64,000 bases of DNA from Brevibacillus_C sp046036945 (GTDB lineage: Bacteria; Bacillota; Bacilli; Brevibacillales; Brevibacillaceae). Under the pieces are notes generated by a model that did no database searches, had not been told where the DNA came from, and was given only the letters and a program-made list of their open reading frames with translations. The translations under genes and the position numbers were made by a program. Location of the stretch: contig NZ_JBJQOQ010000006.1 in the NCBI RefSeq assembly GCF_046036945.1, positions 124,001 through 188,000 of the forward strand, read 5' to 3'. Positions 7,667-16,575 of the stretch are shown here, one piece after another (positions within the stretch are counted from its first letter, which is position 1; every line of letters begins with the position of its first letter).

Positions 7667-9240
7667 AACGTTTGGCATCAATCGGATTGGCAGTAATTCT
7701 GGCGCTGTCCGGGCTGCTCGCCGGCTGTACGAGCACTTCGGCGCCGCAGACGACGACAGAGCAGCCGCCAGCACAGACCGGCGGCGATACGGCATCGTCA
7801 GGCGAAAAAGTACTGACAGTCGCGAGCGGGAACGACATCGAATCGTTTGACATTCACAACCACAACAACACCTCAACCGAAGCTGTCCACGTCAACATGT
7901 TCAACTACCTGGTGAAGAAAGACCGAAACCAGCAAATCCAGCCTGACCTTGCGGTTTCGTGGGAAAACACGGATCCGACCACCTGGCGCTTCAAGCTGCG
8001 GGAAGGGGTCAAATTCCACAATGGCGATCCGTTTACAGCCGCTGACGTCAAATTCACGCTGGAGCGGGCAGCCAGAGACAATACGCTCCTGGAGTACGGC
8101 AACTACAAACAGATCAAAGAGGTAAAAATCGTCGACGACCACACTGTCGACATCATAACGGACGGACCGCAGCCCGTGATGCTCAACCGGCTCTCCCGGC
8201 TCGGTTCCGGGATGCTTCCCTCCAAGTACATCCAGGAAAAAGGCTGGGATGAATTTCTGAACAAACCGGTCGGCACAGGTCCCTACAAGTTCTCTGAATG
8301 GAAGAAGGCTGACCGCTTGATCCTGGTGAAAAACGACGATTACTTCGGAGACAAGCCCAAGTGGGACAAGCTGATCTTCCGCGCTATTCCGGAGGATTCG
8401 ACCCGCGTCGCCGAGCTCTTGACCGGAGGCGTCGACCTGGCTGTCAACATCCCTCCGACCGACATGCAGCGCATCGACGACAACCAAGGCACCCACACAG
8501 CATCCGGCCCGACGCAGCGGGTTATGCAGTTGACCTTGCGCTTGACCGATGGAAAGGTGACAGCCAACCCCAAGGTCAGGGAAGCCATCGAACTGGCGAT
8601 CGACAAGCAGGCGATCGTCGACAACCTCCTCGGCGGCGGCGCAACCATCACCCGTACGCGCGTCACACCAGGCAACTTCGGGGCGGATCCCGACTTGTAC
8701 GGAAAACAGCTGTACGATCCTGAGCGCGCCAAGCAGCTGCTGGCGGAAGCAGGCTATCCAAACGGGATTGAGGTCGCGATGAGCTCGCCGAGCGGCCGTT
8801 ACCTGAAAGACAAGGAGACTGCCGAACTGATCGCGGCGATGCTGGGAGAGGTAGGCATCAAGGTAAAGCTGGAATTTTTGGAATGGAGCAAATTCAACGA
8901 GAAGTACAAGGGCAAAACCTTCGGTGAAATATTCATGATCGCGTATGCCAACTCCATGTTCGACGGTTCGCTGGCATTTGACCGGATCTACAGCGAACGG
9001 GCTAAAGGAGAGAGCGATTACACCAACCCGGAGGTAGACAAGCTGCTCGATGAAGCAGAAACCAACATGAACCCGGAAGAGCGGACGAAGCAATACCAAA
9101 AGGTACAGCAGATCGTCGCGGAAGACCGCCCGGTGATCTATCTGTTCCAGACCAACGCCAACTTCGGGGTGAGCGATCGGATCAATTTTGAACCTCGCCT
9201 GGATGAAATGCTGTTCGCCGATGAAATCACGCTAAAATAG
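7663..9240 (+). CDS. ABC transporter substrate-binding lipoprotein, family 5 (peptide/dipeptide)
   Basis: A 525-residue extracytoplasmic solute receptor of the OppA/DppA family. It has a lipoprotein signal (lipobox LLAGC, Cys about 22), a low-complexity Thr/Gln/Pro spacer, and the family signature WRFKLREGVKFHNGDPFTAADVKFTLE near residues 107-132. It delivers peptides or similar ligands to the permeases encoded downstream. The start GTG overlaps the previous stop. Coupling to three hydrolase genes suggests acylated amino acids or short peptides as ligands, but specificity cannot be read from the sequence. Confidence 0.93.
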   Translation: MKRLASIGLAVILALSGLLAGCTSTSAPQTTTEQPPAQTGGDTASSGEKVLTVASGNDIESFDIHNHNNTSTEAVHVNMFNYLVKKDRNQQIQPDLAVSWENTDPTTWRFKLREGVKFHNGDPFTAADVKFTLERAARDNTLLEYGNYKQIKEVKIVDDHTVDIITDGPQPVMLNRLSRLGSGMLPSKYIQEKGWDEFLNKPVGTGPYKFSEWKKADRLILVKNDDYFGDKPKWDKLIFRAIPEDSTRVAELLTGGVDLAVNIPPTDMQRIDDNQGTHTASGPTQRVMQLTLRLTDGKVTANPKVREAIELAIDKQAIVDNLLGGGATITRTRVTPGNFGADPDLYGKQLYDPERAKQLLAEAGYPNGIEVAMSSPSGRYLKDKETAELIAAMLGEVGIKVKLEFLEWSKFNEKYKGKTFGEIFMIAYANSMFDGSLAFDRIYSERAKGESDYTNPEVDKLLDEAETNMNPEERTKQYQKVQQIVAEDRPVIYLFQTNANFGVSDRINFEPRLDEMLFADEITLK

Positions 9241-9260
9241 GATTTTCTCCGAAACAAAAG

Positions 9261-9288
9261 GGGGTCTCTATCTCTATGGTGAGACCCC
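9261..9288 (+). terminator. Intra-operon hairpin after the binding-protein gene (leaky terminator or mRNA stabiliser)
   Basis: GGGGTCTC pairs perfectly with GAGACCCC around a 12-base loop, followed only by TCTTCATT. The lack of a T-run and its place between binding-protein and permease genes suggest partial termination or 3' end protection that keeps the binding protein more abundant than the membrane parts. Confidence 0.55.
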
Positions 9289-9321
9289 TCTTCATTCCAA
9301 GCATCCTGTGGAGGTGAAACC

Positions 9322-10239
9322 GTGAGGCAGTATATCGTCAAAGCGCTCCTGCAGTTTATCCCGGTCATGTTTCTGATCACCCTGATCGTCTTCTTCCTGG
9401 TACATGTGACAGGCGATCCGGTATCGTTGATGCTCTCCGACACGGCAACAGACGAGGACCGCGAAATTCTTACCAAAGCACTTGGCTTGGACCAGCCGAT
9501 GTACATCCAGTACTTCAAGTTTATGGGCAATCTCCTGCAGGGAGATTTCGGCACGTCGTTTCGCTACAATCAGCCCGCACTGCCGATCGTCTTGGAGCGG
9601 CTGCCTGCCAGCTTTGAATTAGCCATCGCCGCAATGCTCGTCGCGACCGTCATCTCCATCCCTCTGGGCATTTGGTCGGCAACCAAGCGCAACTCCGTGC
9701 TGGACGTGTTTGTCACCGGCGGTGCCGTTTTGGGAAAAGCGATGCCCAGTTTCTGGCTAGGGATTATGCTGATTCTGCTGTTTGCCGTAAAATGGAAAAC
9801 CCTGCCTGTGTCTGGCCACGGTTCCTTCAAGCACCTGATCCTGCCGGCCATCACTCTCGGCACCGGCATTGCCGCCGAGATGACCCGTTTAATCCGCTCC
9901 AGCCTGCTGGAGATATTGGGACAAGACTACATTCGCACTGCCCGTAGCAAGGGACTGGTGGAGATGCTGGTCATCTACAAGCACGCTTTTCGCAACTCGC
10001 TCATCCCCGTCGTCACGATCATGGCCCTGCAGACCTCCGTTTTGATCGGCGGCACGCTGATCACCGAAACGATCTTCTCCTGGCCCGGCATGGGGCAGCT
10101 GATCATTCAAGCGGTAAATACCCGCGACATGGCCATCGTCCAGGCTGCTGTCTTCGTCATCGCCCTGCTGGTCATCATCAGCAATCTGTTGGCCGATCTG
10201 CTCTACCGCTTCCTCGATCCGCGGATCAAGTACAACTAG
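9322..10239 (+). CDS. dppB: Peptide ABC transporter permease (DppB/OppB type)
   Basis: A 305-residue inner-membrane permease with six predicted membrane helices. It has the typical N-terminal segment (VMFLITLIVFFLVHVTGDPV), a TQ-like loop, and the EAA loop around EILGQDYIRTARSKGL, which contacts the ATPases. The C-terminus DLLYRFLDPRIKYN is typical of the family. GTG start with GGAGGTGAA 5 bases upstream. It pairs with the DppC-type permease that follows. Confidence 0.93.
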   Translation: MRQYIVKALLQFIPVMFLITLIVFFLVHVTGDPVSLMLSDTATDEDREILTKALGLDQPMYIQYFKFMGNLLQGDFGTSFRYNQPALPIVLERLPASFELAIAAMLVATVISIPLGIWSATKRNSVLDVFVTGGAVLGKAMPSFWLGIMLILLFAVKWKTLPVSGHGSFKHLILPAITLGTGIAAEMTRLIRSSLLEILGQDYIRTARSKGLVEMLVIYKHAFRNSLIPVVTIMALQTSVLIGGTLITETIFSWPGMGQLIIQAVNTRDMAIVQAAVFVIALLVIISNLLADLLYRFLDPRIKYN

Positions 10240-10283
10240 ATGCGTATCTTTTCAACAGAAGAATAATCCGGAGGTGAACCCCT

Positions 10284-11210
10284 ATGTCTGCATCATTGGA
10301 AACGCCTGCCGCTTCCGTCCCCATGCAGCAGACGAACAGACGGGCCGGCAAGCTGCGCCGCGGGATCCGTTCCTTGCTGAAGAGCAAAACAGGTACGCTC
10401 GGCATGTTGATCATCGTGATCTTCACCTTCATGGCCCTCTTCGCCGGTCAGCTCGCCCCGCAGGATCCGGCCAAGCAGAATGTGGCCCTGCGTTTGAAGC
10501 CGCCCATGTGGCTGGAAGGGGGAAAAGCCGACTTTCCGCTCGGGACTGACAATTTGGGCCGCGATATCCTCAGCCGAATCATCTACGGCTCTCAAGTATC
10601 GCTATTGGTCGGCATCTGTTCCGTGATCATCGCCGGGCTGATCGGCGTGCTGTTGGGACTGGTCTCAGGCTACTTCGGCGGCTGGATCGACATGGTGATC
10701 ATGCGAATCGTCGATGCCTTTTTGGCAATCCCCAATATTTTGTTTACCCTCGTCATACTGTCTGTACTGGGTCCCGGTCTGGTCACCCTGATCCTGGTGC
10801 TGGGCATCACCAATTGGACCAACTACGCCCGCATCGTCCGCGGGGAAGTCTTAAGCATCAAGGAGCGCGATTTCGTCCGCGCGGCCCGCTCGGTAGGAGC
10901 CCGCGATGCCCGGATTATCTTCACGCACATCCTGCCCAATGTCGCCTCCTCGTTTATCGTCATCTCGACCTTGAGCGTGGCGACCACGATCATCCTGGAG
11001 GCATCGCTGAGCTTCCTCGGCCTGGGGATTCAGCCGCCTACCGTATCGTGGGGCGGAATGCTCAGCGATGGCAGGGATTACGTCGCGACCAGCTGGTGGA
11101 TTGCCACATTTCCGGGCTTGGCGATTACCCTGACCGTCCTGGGGATCATTTTCCTCGGCGACTGGCTGCGCGACGTGCTGGATCCGCGCATGAAGCAAAA
11201 GGCAAAGTAG
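10284..11210 (+). CDS. dppC: Peptide ABC transporter permease (DppC/OppC type)
   Basis: A 308-residue permease. It has the DppC-type N-terminal cytoplasmic stretch, one membrane helix, the family motif PLGTDNLGRDILSRIIYGSQVSL (about 85-108), an EAA loop (VLSIKERDFVRAARSVGA) and the C-terminal WLRDVLDPRMKQKAK. GGAGGTGA lies 8 bases before the ATG. Partner of the DppB-type subunit 45 bases upstream. Confidence 0.93.
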   Translation: MSASLETPAASVPMQQTNRRAGKLRRGIRSLLKSKTGTLGMLIIVIFTFMALFAGQLAPQDPAKQNVALRLKPPMWLEGGKADFPLGTDNLGRDILSRIIYGSQVSLLVGICSVIIAGLIGVLLGLVSGYFGGWIDMVIMRIVDAFLAIPNILFTLVILSVLGPGLVTLILVLGITNWTNYARIVRGEVLSIKERDFVRAARSVGARDARIIFTHILPNVASSFIVISTLSVATTIILEASLSFLGLGIQPPTVSWGGMLSDGRDYVATSWWIATFPGLAITLTVLGIIFLGDWLRDVLDPRMKQKAK

Positions 11211-11223
11211 CGAGGTGGGACAA

Positions 11224-12240
11224 GTGGAAGCAAAACTGCTCGAGGTAAAAAACCTGCATACCCATTTTAAGACAGAAGAAGGGGTTGTCCCATCGGTCAA
11301 TGGCGTGTCCTTTTCCGTATCCCGGGGAGAGACGCTCGCAATCGTCGGGGAGTCCGGCTGCGGCAAGAGCGTCACCTCCCTGTCGATCATGGGACTGGTC
11401 TCCCCGCCGGGTGAAATCGCCCGCGGCGAGATCCTGTTTGAGGGGCAAAATCTGGTAACTCTTGGAAAAAGATCGATGCGCAAGCTGAGAGGCAACAAGA
11501 TCTCGATGATTTTTCAGGAGCCGATGACGTCGCTCAATCCGGTCTTTACGATCGGCAACCAGATCGGCGAAGTATTCCGGCAGCACCAGAGTCTGAGCAA
11601 GCAGCAAGCAAGAGAGCGAAGCGTGGAAATGCTGGAGCGGGTCGGAATCCCGCGGCCGGAAAAAATCGTCGACAGCTTTCCCCATCAACTGTCCGGAGGC
11701 ATGCGGCAGCGGGTGATGATCGCCATGGCCCTCGCCTGCCACCCCGCTCTGCTCATCGCCGACGAACCAACCACGGCCCTGGATGTAACGATCCAGGCGC
11801 AGATTCTGGAATTGATGAAGCAGTTGAACAAGGAACGGGACACCGGCGTGATCCTAATCACCCACGACCTGGGCGTCGTCGCGGAGATGGCCGACCGGGT
11901 AGCGGTGATGTACGCTGGCGAGATCGTGGAAGAAGCTGATGTTTTTGAACTGTTTGCCCGGCCAAAGCACCCCTACACGAGGGGGCTGCTCGGATCGCTG
12001 CCCAAGCTGGACGAACAGCGCGAGGAGCTGGACTCCATCTCCGGGACGGTGCCAAATCCGCTCGATATGCCCGCCGGCTGCTCGTTTCACCCCCGCTGCC
12101 CGCTGGCCGGCGAAGAGTGCACAAAGCAAAAGCCGCAATTGACCAAAGTGGGTTCCGGCCACTTGGCCCGCTGTTTCTATGCTGAGGAGGGAGGAATACG
12201 CTATGGAACCAACCAGAGAGTCAGCTCAGCCTCTCCTTGA
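11224..12240 (+). CDS. dppD: Peptide ABC transporter ATP-binding protein (DppD/OppD type)
   Basis: About 338 residues. Walker A is GESGCGKS, the Q-loop lies in IFQEPMTSLNP, the signature is LSGGMRQR, and Walker B is LLIADEPTTALD; the family C-terminal zinc-finger-like segment is CSFHPRCPLAGEEC. It energises import together with DppF. GTG 11224 is favoured because GAGGTGG lies 5 bases upstream; the GTG at 11215 is inside that site. Its 3' end overlaps dppF by 38 bases. Confidence 0.92.
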   Translation: MEAKLLEVKNLHTHFKTEEGVVPSVNGVSFSVSRGETLAIVGESGCGKSVTSLSIMGLVSPPGEIARGEILFEGQNLVTLGKRSMRKLRGNKISMIFQEPMTSLNPVFTIGNQIGEVFRQHQSLSKQQARERSVEMLERVGIPRPEKIVDSFPHQLSGGMRQRVMIAMALACHPALLIADEPTTALDVTIQAQILELMKQLNKERDTGVILITHDLGVVAEMADRVAVMYAGEIVEEADVFELFARPKHPYTRGLLGSLPKLDEQREELDSISGTVPNPLDMPAGCSFHPRCPLAGEECTKQKPQLTKVGSGHLARCFYAEEGGIRYGTNQRVSSASP

Positions 12241-13216
12241 AGTCAAAGGGTTAAAAAAGTACTTTCCGTACAAGCAGGGGCCTTTCTCCCGCCAGGTCGG
12301 CTACGTACGAGCGGTCGACGGGCTGGATTTTGCCGTATACCGCGGCGAGACGCTAGGCATCGTCGGGGAATCGGGCTGCGGCAAATCAACAGCAGGCCAG
12401 CTCATCATGCAGCTGTTGGAGCCGACAGAAGGGGAAATCTGGTTTGAAGGACGAAATTTGTCAGCCCTATCGAAGGAAGAGGTGCGCAGGGCCCGCCGCG
12501 ATCTGCAAATCATCTTTCAGGACCCCTACTCTTCGCTCAATCCCCGCATGAGAGTGGCGGACATCATAGCGGAGCCGTTGAAAGTGCACGGCCTGCACAA
12601 GGGGGCGGAGCTGACGCAAAGAGTCGCGGAGCTGCTTCACCTCGTCGGTCTAGGCGAGCACCACCTGCATCGCCACCCCCACGAATTTTCCGGCGGCCAA
12701 AGGCAGCGGATCGGCATTGCCCGGGCGCTTGCCCTTAATCCTAAACTGATCATCTGCGACGAGCCGGTCTCTGCATTGGATGTGTCGATCCAATCGCAAA
12801 TTCTCAATCTATTAAAGAAGCTGCAAAAAGAGCTTCAGCTCACCTACATCTTCATCGCCCACGGACTGCCGGCCGTCAAACATATCAGCGACCGCATCGC
12901 CGTCATGTACCTGGGCAAGATCGTAGAGCTGGCCGATCGCGACTCTCTCTTTGCAAGTCCGCTGCACCCGTACACCCGGGCCCTGCTCAACGCTGTTCCC
13001 GTACCTGATCCGACGAAGCGAAAAGAGCGGATCATCCTGCAGGGAGATTTGCCCAATCCAGCCAATCCGCCTGCCGGATGCCATTTTCACACCCGCTGCC
13101 CGCATGCCCAGGAGATCTGCCGCAGCAAACCTCCTGTTCTGCAGTCTCACGCTGACGGGCACCTGGTGTCATGCCACTTCCCATTACTTGAAAAGGCGCC
13201 TGTCGAAACCGCATAA
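12203..13216 (+). CDS. dppF: Peptide ABC transporter ATP-binding protein (DppF/OppF type)
   Basis: A 337-residue second ATPase. Walker A is GESGCGKST, the Q-loop is in IFQDPYSSLNPRM, the signature is FSGGQRQR and Walker B is LIICDEPVSALD. The C-terminal Cys segment is CHFHTRCPHAQEIC. Odd point: the switch region reads FIAHGLPAVKHIS; the family usually has FI(A/S)HDL, so the residue after the switch histidine is Gly, not Asp. ATG 12203 follows GAGGAGGGAGG inside dppD. Last gene of the operon; a terminator follows. Confidence 0.92.
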   Translation: MEPTRESAQPLLEVKGLKKYFPYKQGPFSRQVGYVRAVDGLDFAVYRGETLGIVGESGCGKSTAGQLIMQLLEPTEGEIWFEGRNLSALSKEEVRRARRDLQIIFQDPYSSLNPRMRVADIIAEPLKVHGLHKGAELTQRVAELLHLVGLGEHHLHRHPHEFSGGQRQRIGIARALALNPKLIICDEPVSALDVSIQSQILNLLKKLQKELQLTYIFIAHGLPAVKHISDRIAVMYLGKIVELADRDSLFASPLHPYTRALLNAVPVPDPTKRKERIILQGDLPNPANPPAGCHFHTRCPHAQEICRSKPPVLQSHADGHLVSCHFPLLEKAPVETA

Positions 13217-13225
13217 ATCTGAGAC

Positions 13226-13251
13226 CGGGGCCAAAGGCGCCCCGTTTTTTT
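13226..13251 (+). terminator. Rho-independent terminator of the peptidase-dpp operon
   Basis: CGGGGC(C) pairs with (G)GCGCCCCG around a short loop and is followed by seven T. Confidence 0.85.
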
Positions 13252-13339
13252 GACGGTTTTTGCAAAAAGAGAACTAGTTTCTTCTCTATCATTTGTGTAA
13301 CATAGAACGTAAATTTATTTTCAAAGGTGGAATCATGAA

Positions 13340-15175
13340 ATGACTCAAGCGGCAGCCACATTTGCACGACCTCAACTGGCGGATTGTATTCCTGATCTGG
13401 TAGCTTTTGCAAGAGGAGAGAAAAAAGCTACCCTCTATATCCGCAATGGCACCCTGGTAAATGTGGTATCTGGCGAAATTCTGCCCCATACCTCCGTAGC
13501 TGTAGTCGGCACCCGCATCGCTTATGTCGGTCCTGATGCCCCAGAAATGATCGGGGAGACAACGCAAGTCATAGACGCCGAAGGCAAGTACATCGCACCC
13601 GGCCTGTTGGACGGACACTGCCATATTGAAAGCAGCATGCTATCGGTTACGCAATTTGCCAATGCGGTGCTTCCGCTCGGAACGACAGGCGGCTTTTTCG
13701 ATGCCCATGAGATATCCAACGTTCTCGGACTGCCCGGCCTGCGGATTATGCTGGACGAAGCCAGACAAACACCGATGGCCGCCTACATGCAAGTAGCTTC
13801 CTGCGTTCCGTCAACCAATTCCATGTTTGAAACCTCAGGGGCGGAATTCGGGCCGGCAGAGGTAGCCGAGGCGCTGACTTGGGGACCTGATATGATCGCA
13901 TTGGGAGAGGTGATGAACTTCCCCGGGGTGGTATACGGCGATCCGAAAATGATTGGAGAGATTCAAGCGACGCTGCGAGCGGGTAGAGTCGTCGACGGCC
14001 ACTACACCTGGCCTGTGGGTGATCCGAGACTGGCCGCCTATGCTGCTGCAGGGGTATCCGGCGACCACGAATGCGTCACAGCGGAAGATGTCGCAGCCCG
14101 CGTAAGGCTGGGGATGTATGCCAAAATGCGCCGCGGTTCGGCCTGGCACGACGTTGCCGCCACCATCAAAGCGCATACCGAGCAGGGCCTTGATTCACGC
14201 CGGATGCTGCTTGTGTCCGATGACCGGATCTGCGATTCCTTGAAAGAGGAAGGGCACATGAATTTTATCGTCAGACACGCGATTTCACAGGGAGTCAAGC
14301 CTGTGACCGCCTTCCAGATGGCGACGATCAACACCGCCGAGCGGTTCGGCGTCGCAAGAGACGTAGGTTCCGTGACACCGGGAACGATCGCCGACATCAT
14401 CTTGCTGGACGGCAACCTGGCCGATGTAAACGTCGTGATGACGATTGCCCGCGGCGATGTGGTAGCGAAGAACGGCAAGATGACGATTGATCTGGCTCCT
14501 TTCCCCTACCCCGATTACGCTGTCAACTCCGTGAAGATTGCGAAGACACTTGCCCCTTCCGACTTCGAGATCAAGACGCCGATTCAGTCGGGCACGATCA
14601 AGACGCGCGTAGCTGAAGTGAGGGAAAACCACGTAGAGACGGAAGAAACATTCATCGATGTAGCTGTCCGGGAAGGCAAGCTGCAAGTAACGCCGGAAAG
14701 CACTCTGTGCAAGATGGCCCTGTTCGAGCGACACGGGAAAACAGGCGGCTCGGCTATCGGCATCGTCGGCAACGTCGGGTTCCATCAACCAGCGGCCATC
14801 GCCATGACCGTTGCCCACGACAGCCACAACCTGCTTGTCATCGGCAATGATGATGTGCTCATGGCCAAAGCGGCCAATTCGGTCATTGAGATGCAGGGCG
14901 GCATCGCCGTTGCTGCCCAGGACAGCGATCTGGTGAAACTGCCGCTGCGCCTCGCCGGCCTGATGTCGACAGAGCCTTATGAGACGGTCGTCAACCAATC
15001 ACAGGAGATCAGCCAGGCCTTGGTGAAAGCGGGCTGCACGATGAACTACGCCTTTATGACGCTCTCGCTGCTGGCACTGGTCGTCATCCCGACCCTGCAT
15101 ATCTCTGATACGGGATTGATCCGCATTTCCGATGCCGGGTTTGAAAAGGTTTCGCTTTTTGTAGATGAAGCGTAA
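13340..15175 (+). CDS. ade: Adenine deaminase
   Basis: A 611-residue amidohydrolase-superfamily enzyme that converts adenine to hypoxanthine. It shows the N-terminal composite domain, the metal-binding strand PGLLDGHCHIESSML (HxH at about 94-96), LGEVMNFPGV, the DGHYTWP and SGDHEC histidines, and the adenine-deaminase C-terminal domain with HDSHNLLVIG. Length fits the family, usually 570-610. AAAGGTGG lies 9 bases before the ATG. It is flanked by terminators and so monocistronic, giving purine salvage alongside peptide scavenging. An imperfect inverted repeat (GAGAAC TA GTTTCTTC, about 13270-13285) lies upstream and might be an operator. Confidence 0.93.
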   Translation: MTQAAATFARPQLADCIPDLVAFARGEKKATLYIRNGTLVNVVSGEILPHTSVAVVGTRIAYVGPDAPEMIGETTQVIDAEGKYIAPGLLDGHCHIESSMLSVTQFANAVLPLGTTGGFFDAHEISNVLGLPGLRIMLDEARQTPMAAYMQVASCVPSTNSMFETSGAEFGPAEVAEALTWGPDMIALGEVMNFPGVVYGDPKMIGEIQATLRAGRVVDGHYTWPVGDPRLAAYAAAGVSGDHECVTAEDVAARVRLGMYAKMRRGSAWHDVAATIKAHTEQGLDSRRMLLVSDDRICDSLKEEGHMNFIVRHAISQGVKPVTAFQMATINTAERFGVARDVGSVTPGTIADIILLDGNLADVNVVMTIARGDVVAKNGKMTIDLAPFPYPDYAVNSVKIAKTLAPSDFEIKTPIQSGTIKTRVAEVRENHVETEETFIDVAVREGKLQVTPESTLCKMALFERHGKTGGSAIGIVGNVGFHQPAAIAMTVAHDSHNLLVIGNDDVLMAKAANSVIEMQGGIAVAAQDSDLVKLPLRLAGLMSTEPYETVVNQSQEISQALVKAGCTMNYAFMTLSLLALVVIPTLHISDTGLIRISDAGFEKVSLFVDEA

Positions 15176-15207
15176 TCGCGGTTGTTCCGGGTTACACGTC
15201 AGTTATC

Positions 15208-15254
15208 GGGGCTTTCCTGCAAGTCTGCATCAGACTTGTAGGAAAGCCCTTTTT
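15208..15254 (+). terminator. Rho-independent terminator after ade
   Basis: A long hairpin: the arm beginning GGGCTTTCCTGCAAGTCTG pairs with AGACTTGTAGGAAAGCCC with one mismatch, then five T. Confidence 0.85.
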
Positions 15255-15266
15255 CATGCAAGGATG

Positions 15267-16388
15267 TTACTGAACTCTTCCTCTGGCGTCGACCTTCCAT
15301 TCGCCTACGACTGTTCCCTCGCGGTGCAGCACATAGCTGTCAAACAAGTTGGCAACCGTGCAGGCGTGATTGGGGATGATCTGCACCCGGTCTCCGAGAG
15401 CCAGTTCCGTGGCCGAGTTGATCGCCGTCATCCCGTGCTCCTCAGATAATCTGGACAGGAACAGCTCAGGATGCCCTACGATGTGCCCAAAGCCTTTAAC
15501 AGTCGCATTGCCGTGAGCCCCCTGCTCCAGTGAGAGAGACTTGCTGCCGGTGTCGAGGACCAGTCTGTCGTTTCCGTGCATGCTGACCACGCTGCCAAGG
15601 ACGCTTAAGGCACACTGCTCAAACGTCGCTATGCCAAGTCCGACCTGGACCGCATCGAAAAAGACAGCATTGCCCGGCCTTATCTCCGTGATCCCCGGCA
15701 CTTTACCGCAAAAGCGAAACGTCGGCGTGGAACCTGCGCTGCGGTGCTTGATCTCCAATCCTTCCCTCTCGCACCAGGCCGCACTCTCCGCTACTGCCTG
15801 CCCTTCCAGCCGGCCGATCTCCTCGATCTTCGCGATGGAATCAGCGGCATAAGAGTGGCCGGCATGGGTAAACAGGCCCGTCAACCGCAGGTTAGGGTGC
15901 TTCGAGACAGCCTTTGCCAAATCTACGGTCTCCCGGCCAGGCTCTACCCCGCAGCGCCGCAAGCCGGAATCAATCTTGATCCAGACGTCGAGAACCACAG
16001 AAGATTCTGCCAAATACTGTTGAATCCACTCCGCTTGCTGAGGATGGTCGACGGCTACCGTCACTTTGGCCAGCGGCAGCAGCGCGACTGCTTTTTTCAG
16101 CTTGATCGGGGAAAACAGGGGGTAGGCGATCAGGATGTCCGCAATCCCACCCCTGGCCATCACCTCCGCCTCCGATACCTTCGCCACGGTGACACCTACG
16201 GCGCCAAGGGCGATTTGTCTTTTGGCGATCTCTACGCATTTATGCGTTTTGATATGGGGACGCCAGTGAATCTGCTGCTCGTTAGCAAATGAAGCGATCT
16301 GCTGCAGATTTTTTTCCATGATGTCCAGATCAAGCAACAGTGAGGGAGTGTCCACCTGTTCCAACAATGACGATCGTTTTTTATTCAT
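15267..16388 (-). CDS. D-threonine aldolase / D-serine dehydratase-like PLP enzyme
   Basis: A 373-residue fold-III PLP protein with an alanine-racemase-like N-terminal barrel. The PLP lysine lies in WRPHIKTHK (about 50), followed by KIDSGLRRCGV, THAGHSY and STPTF. The C-terminal domain has the divalent-metal motif IIPNHACTVANLFD, as in D-threonine aldolase and eukaryotic-type D-serine dehydratase. The reaction would be a metal- and PLP-dependent retro-aldol cleavage or dehydration of a D-hydroxy amino acid. GGAGTG lies upstream of the ATG. It is divergent from a LysE exporter, so amino-acid detoxification is plausible. Substrate not resolved. Confidence 0.85.
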   Translation of the reverse strand: MNKKRSSLLEQVDTPSLLLDLDIMEKNLQQIASFANEQQIHWRPHIKTHKCVEIAKRQIALGAVGVTVAKVSEAEVMARGGIADILIAYPLFSPIKLKKAVALLPLAKVTVAVDHPQQAEWIQQYLAESSVVLDVWIKIDSGLRRCGVEPGRETVDLAKAVSKHPNLRLTGLFTHAGHSYAADSIAKIEEIGRLEGQAVAESAAWCEREGLEIKHRSAGSTPTFRFCGKVPGITEIRPGNAVFFDAVQVGLGIATFEQCALSVLGSVVSMHGNDRLVLDTGSKSLSLEQGAHGNATVKGFGHIVGHPELFLSRLSEEHGMTAINSATELALGDRVQIIPNHACTVANLFDSYVLHREGTVVGEWKVDARGRVQ

Positions 16389-16430
16389 GCCTTTTCACTC
16401 CGAATTATTGGAATATGGTAACCTAATATA

Positions 16431-16459
16431 ATGTTACGAACCTAGTCATCATCGGTCAA
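16431..16459 (-). promoter_or_regulatory. Candidate sigma-A promoter of the D-threonine-aldolase-like gene
   Basis: On the minus strand TTGACC (plus 16454-16459), 17-base spacer, TAACAT (plus 16431-16436), about 43 bases upstream of the start. Confidence 0.45.
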
Positions 16460-16513
16460 CGACCGTTCATTAACGTTGCTTTTGCTGAATTGTCCTACAG
16501 AGAATGGTTTCCG

Positions 16514-16542
16514 TTGACTGTCTATGCACGCCATTGTATTGT
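16514..16542 (+). promoter_or_regulatory. Candidate sigma-A promoter of the LysE-type gene
   Basis: TTGACT (16514-16519), 17-base spacer, TATTGT (16537-16542), 33 bases upstream of the chosen ATG. Confidence 0.45.
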
Positions 16543-16575
16543 GAAAATAAAGATAGCATGCCGGGAGTGGGATGT

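Noticed and set aside
6929..7876. 315-codon antisense frame over the M20D gene
   Set aside because: Arg- and Cys-rich shadow sequence with no start signal; the sense strand has full catalytic motifs.
7873..9099. 408-codon open frame antisense to the peptide-binding protein gene
   Set aside because: It mirrors the codon pattern of the sense gene, has no ribosome site and no recognisable motif; a GC-rich shadow frame.
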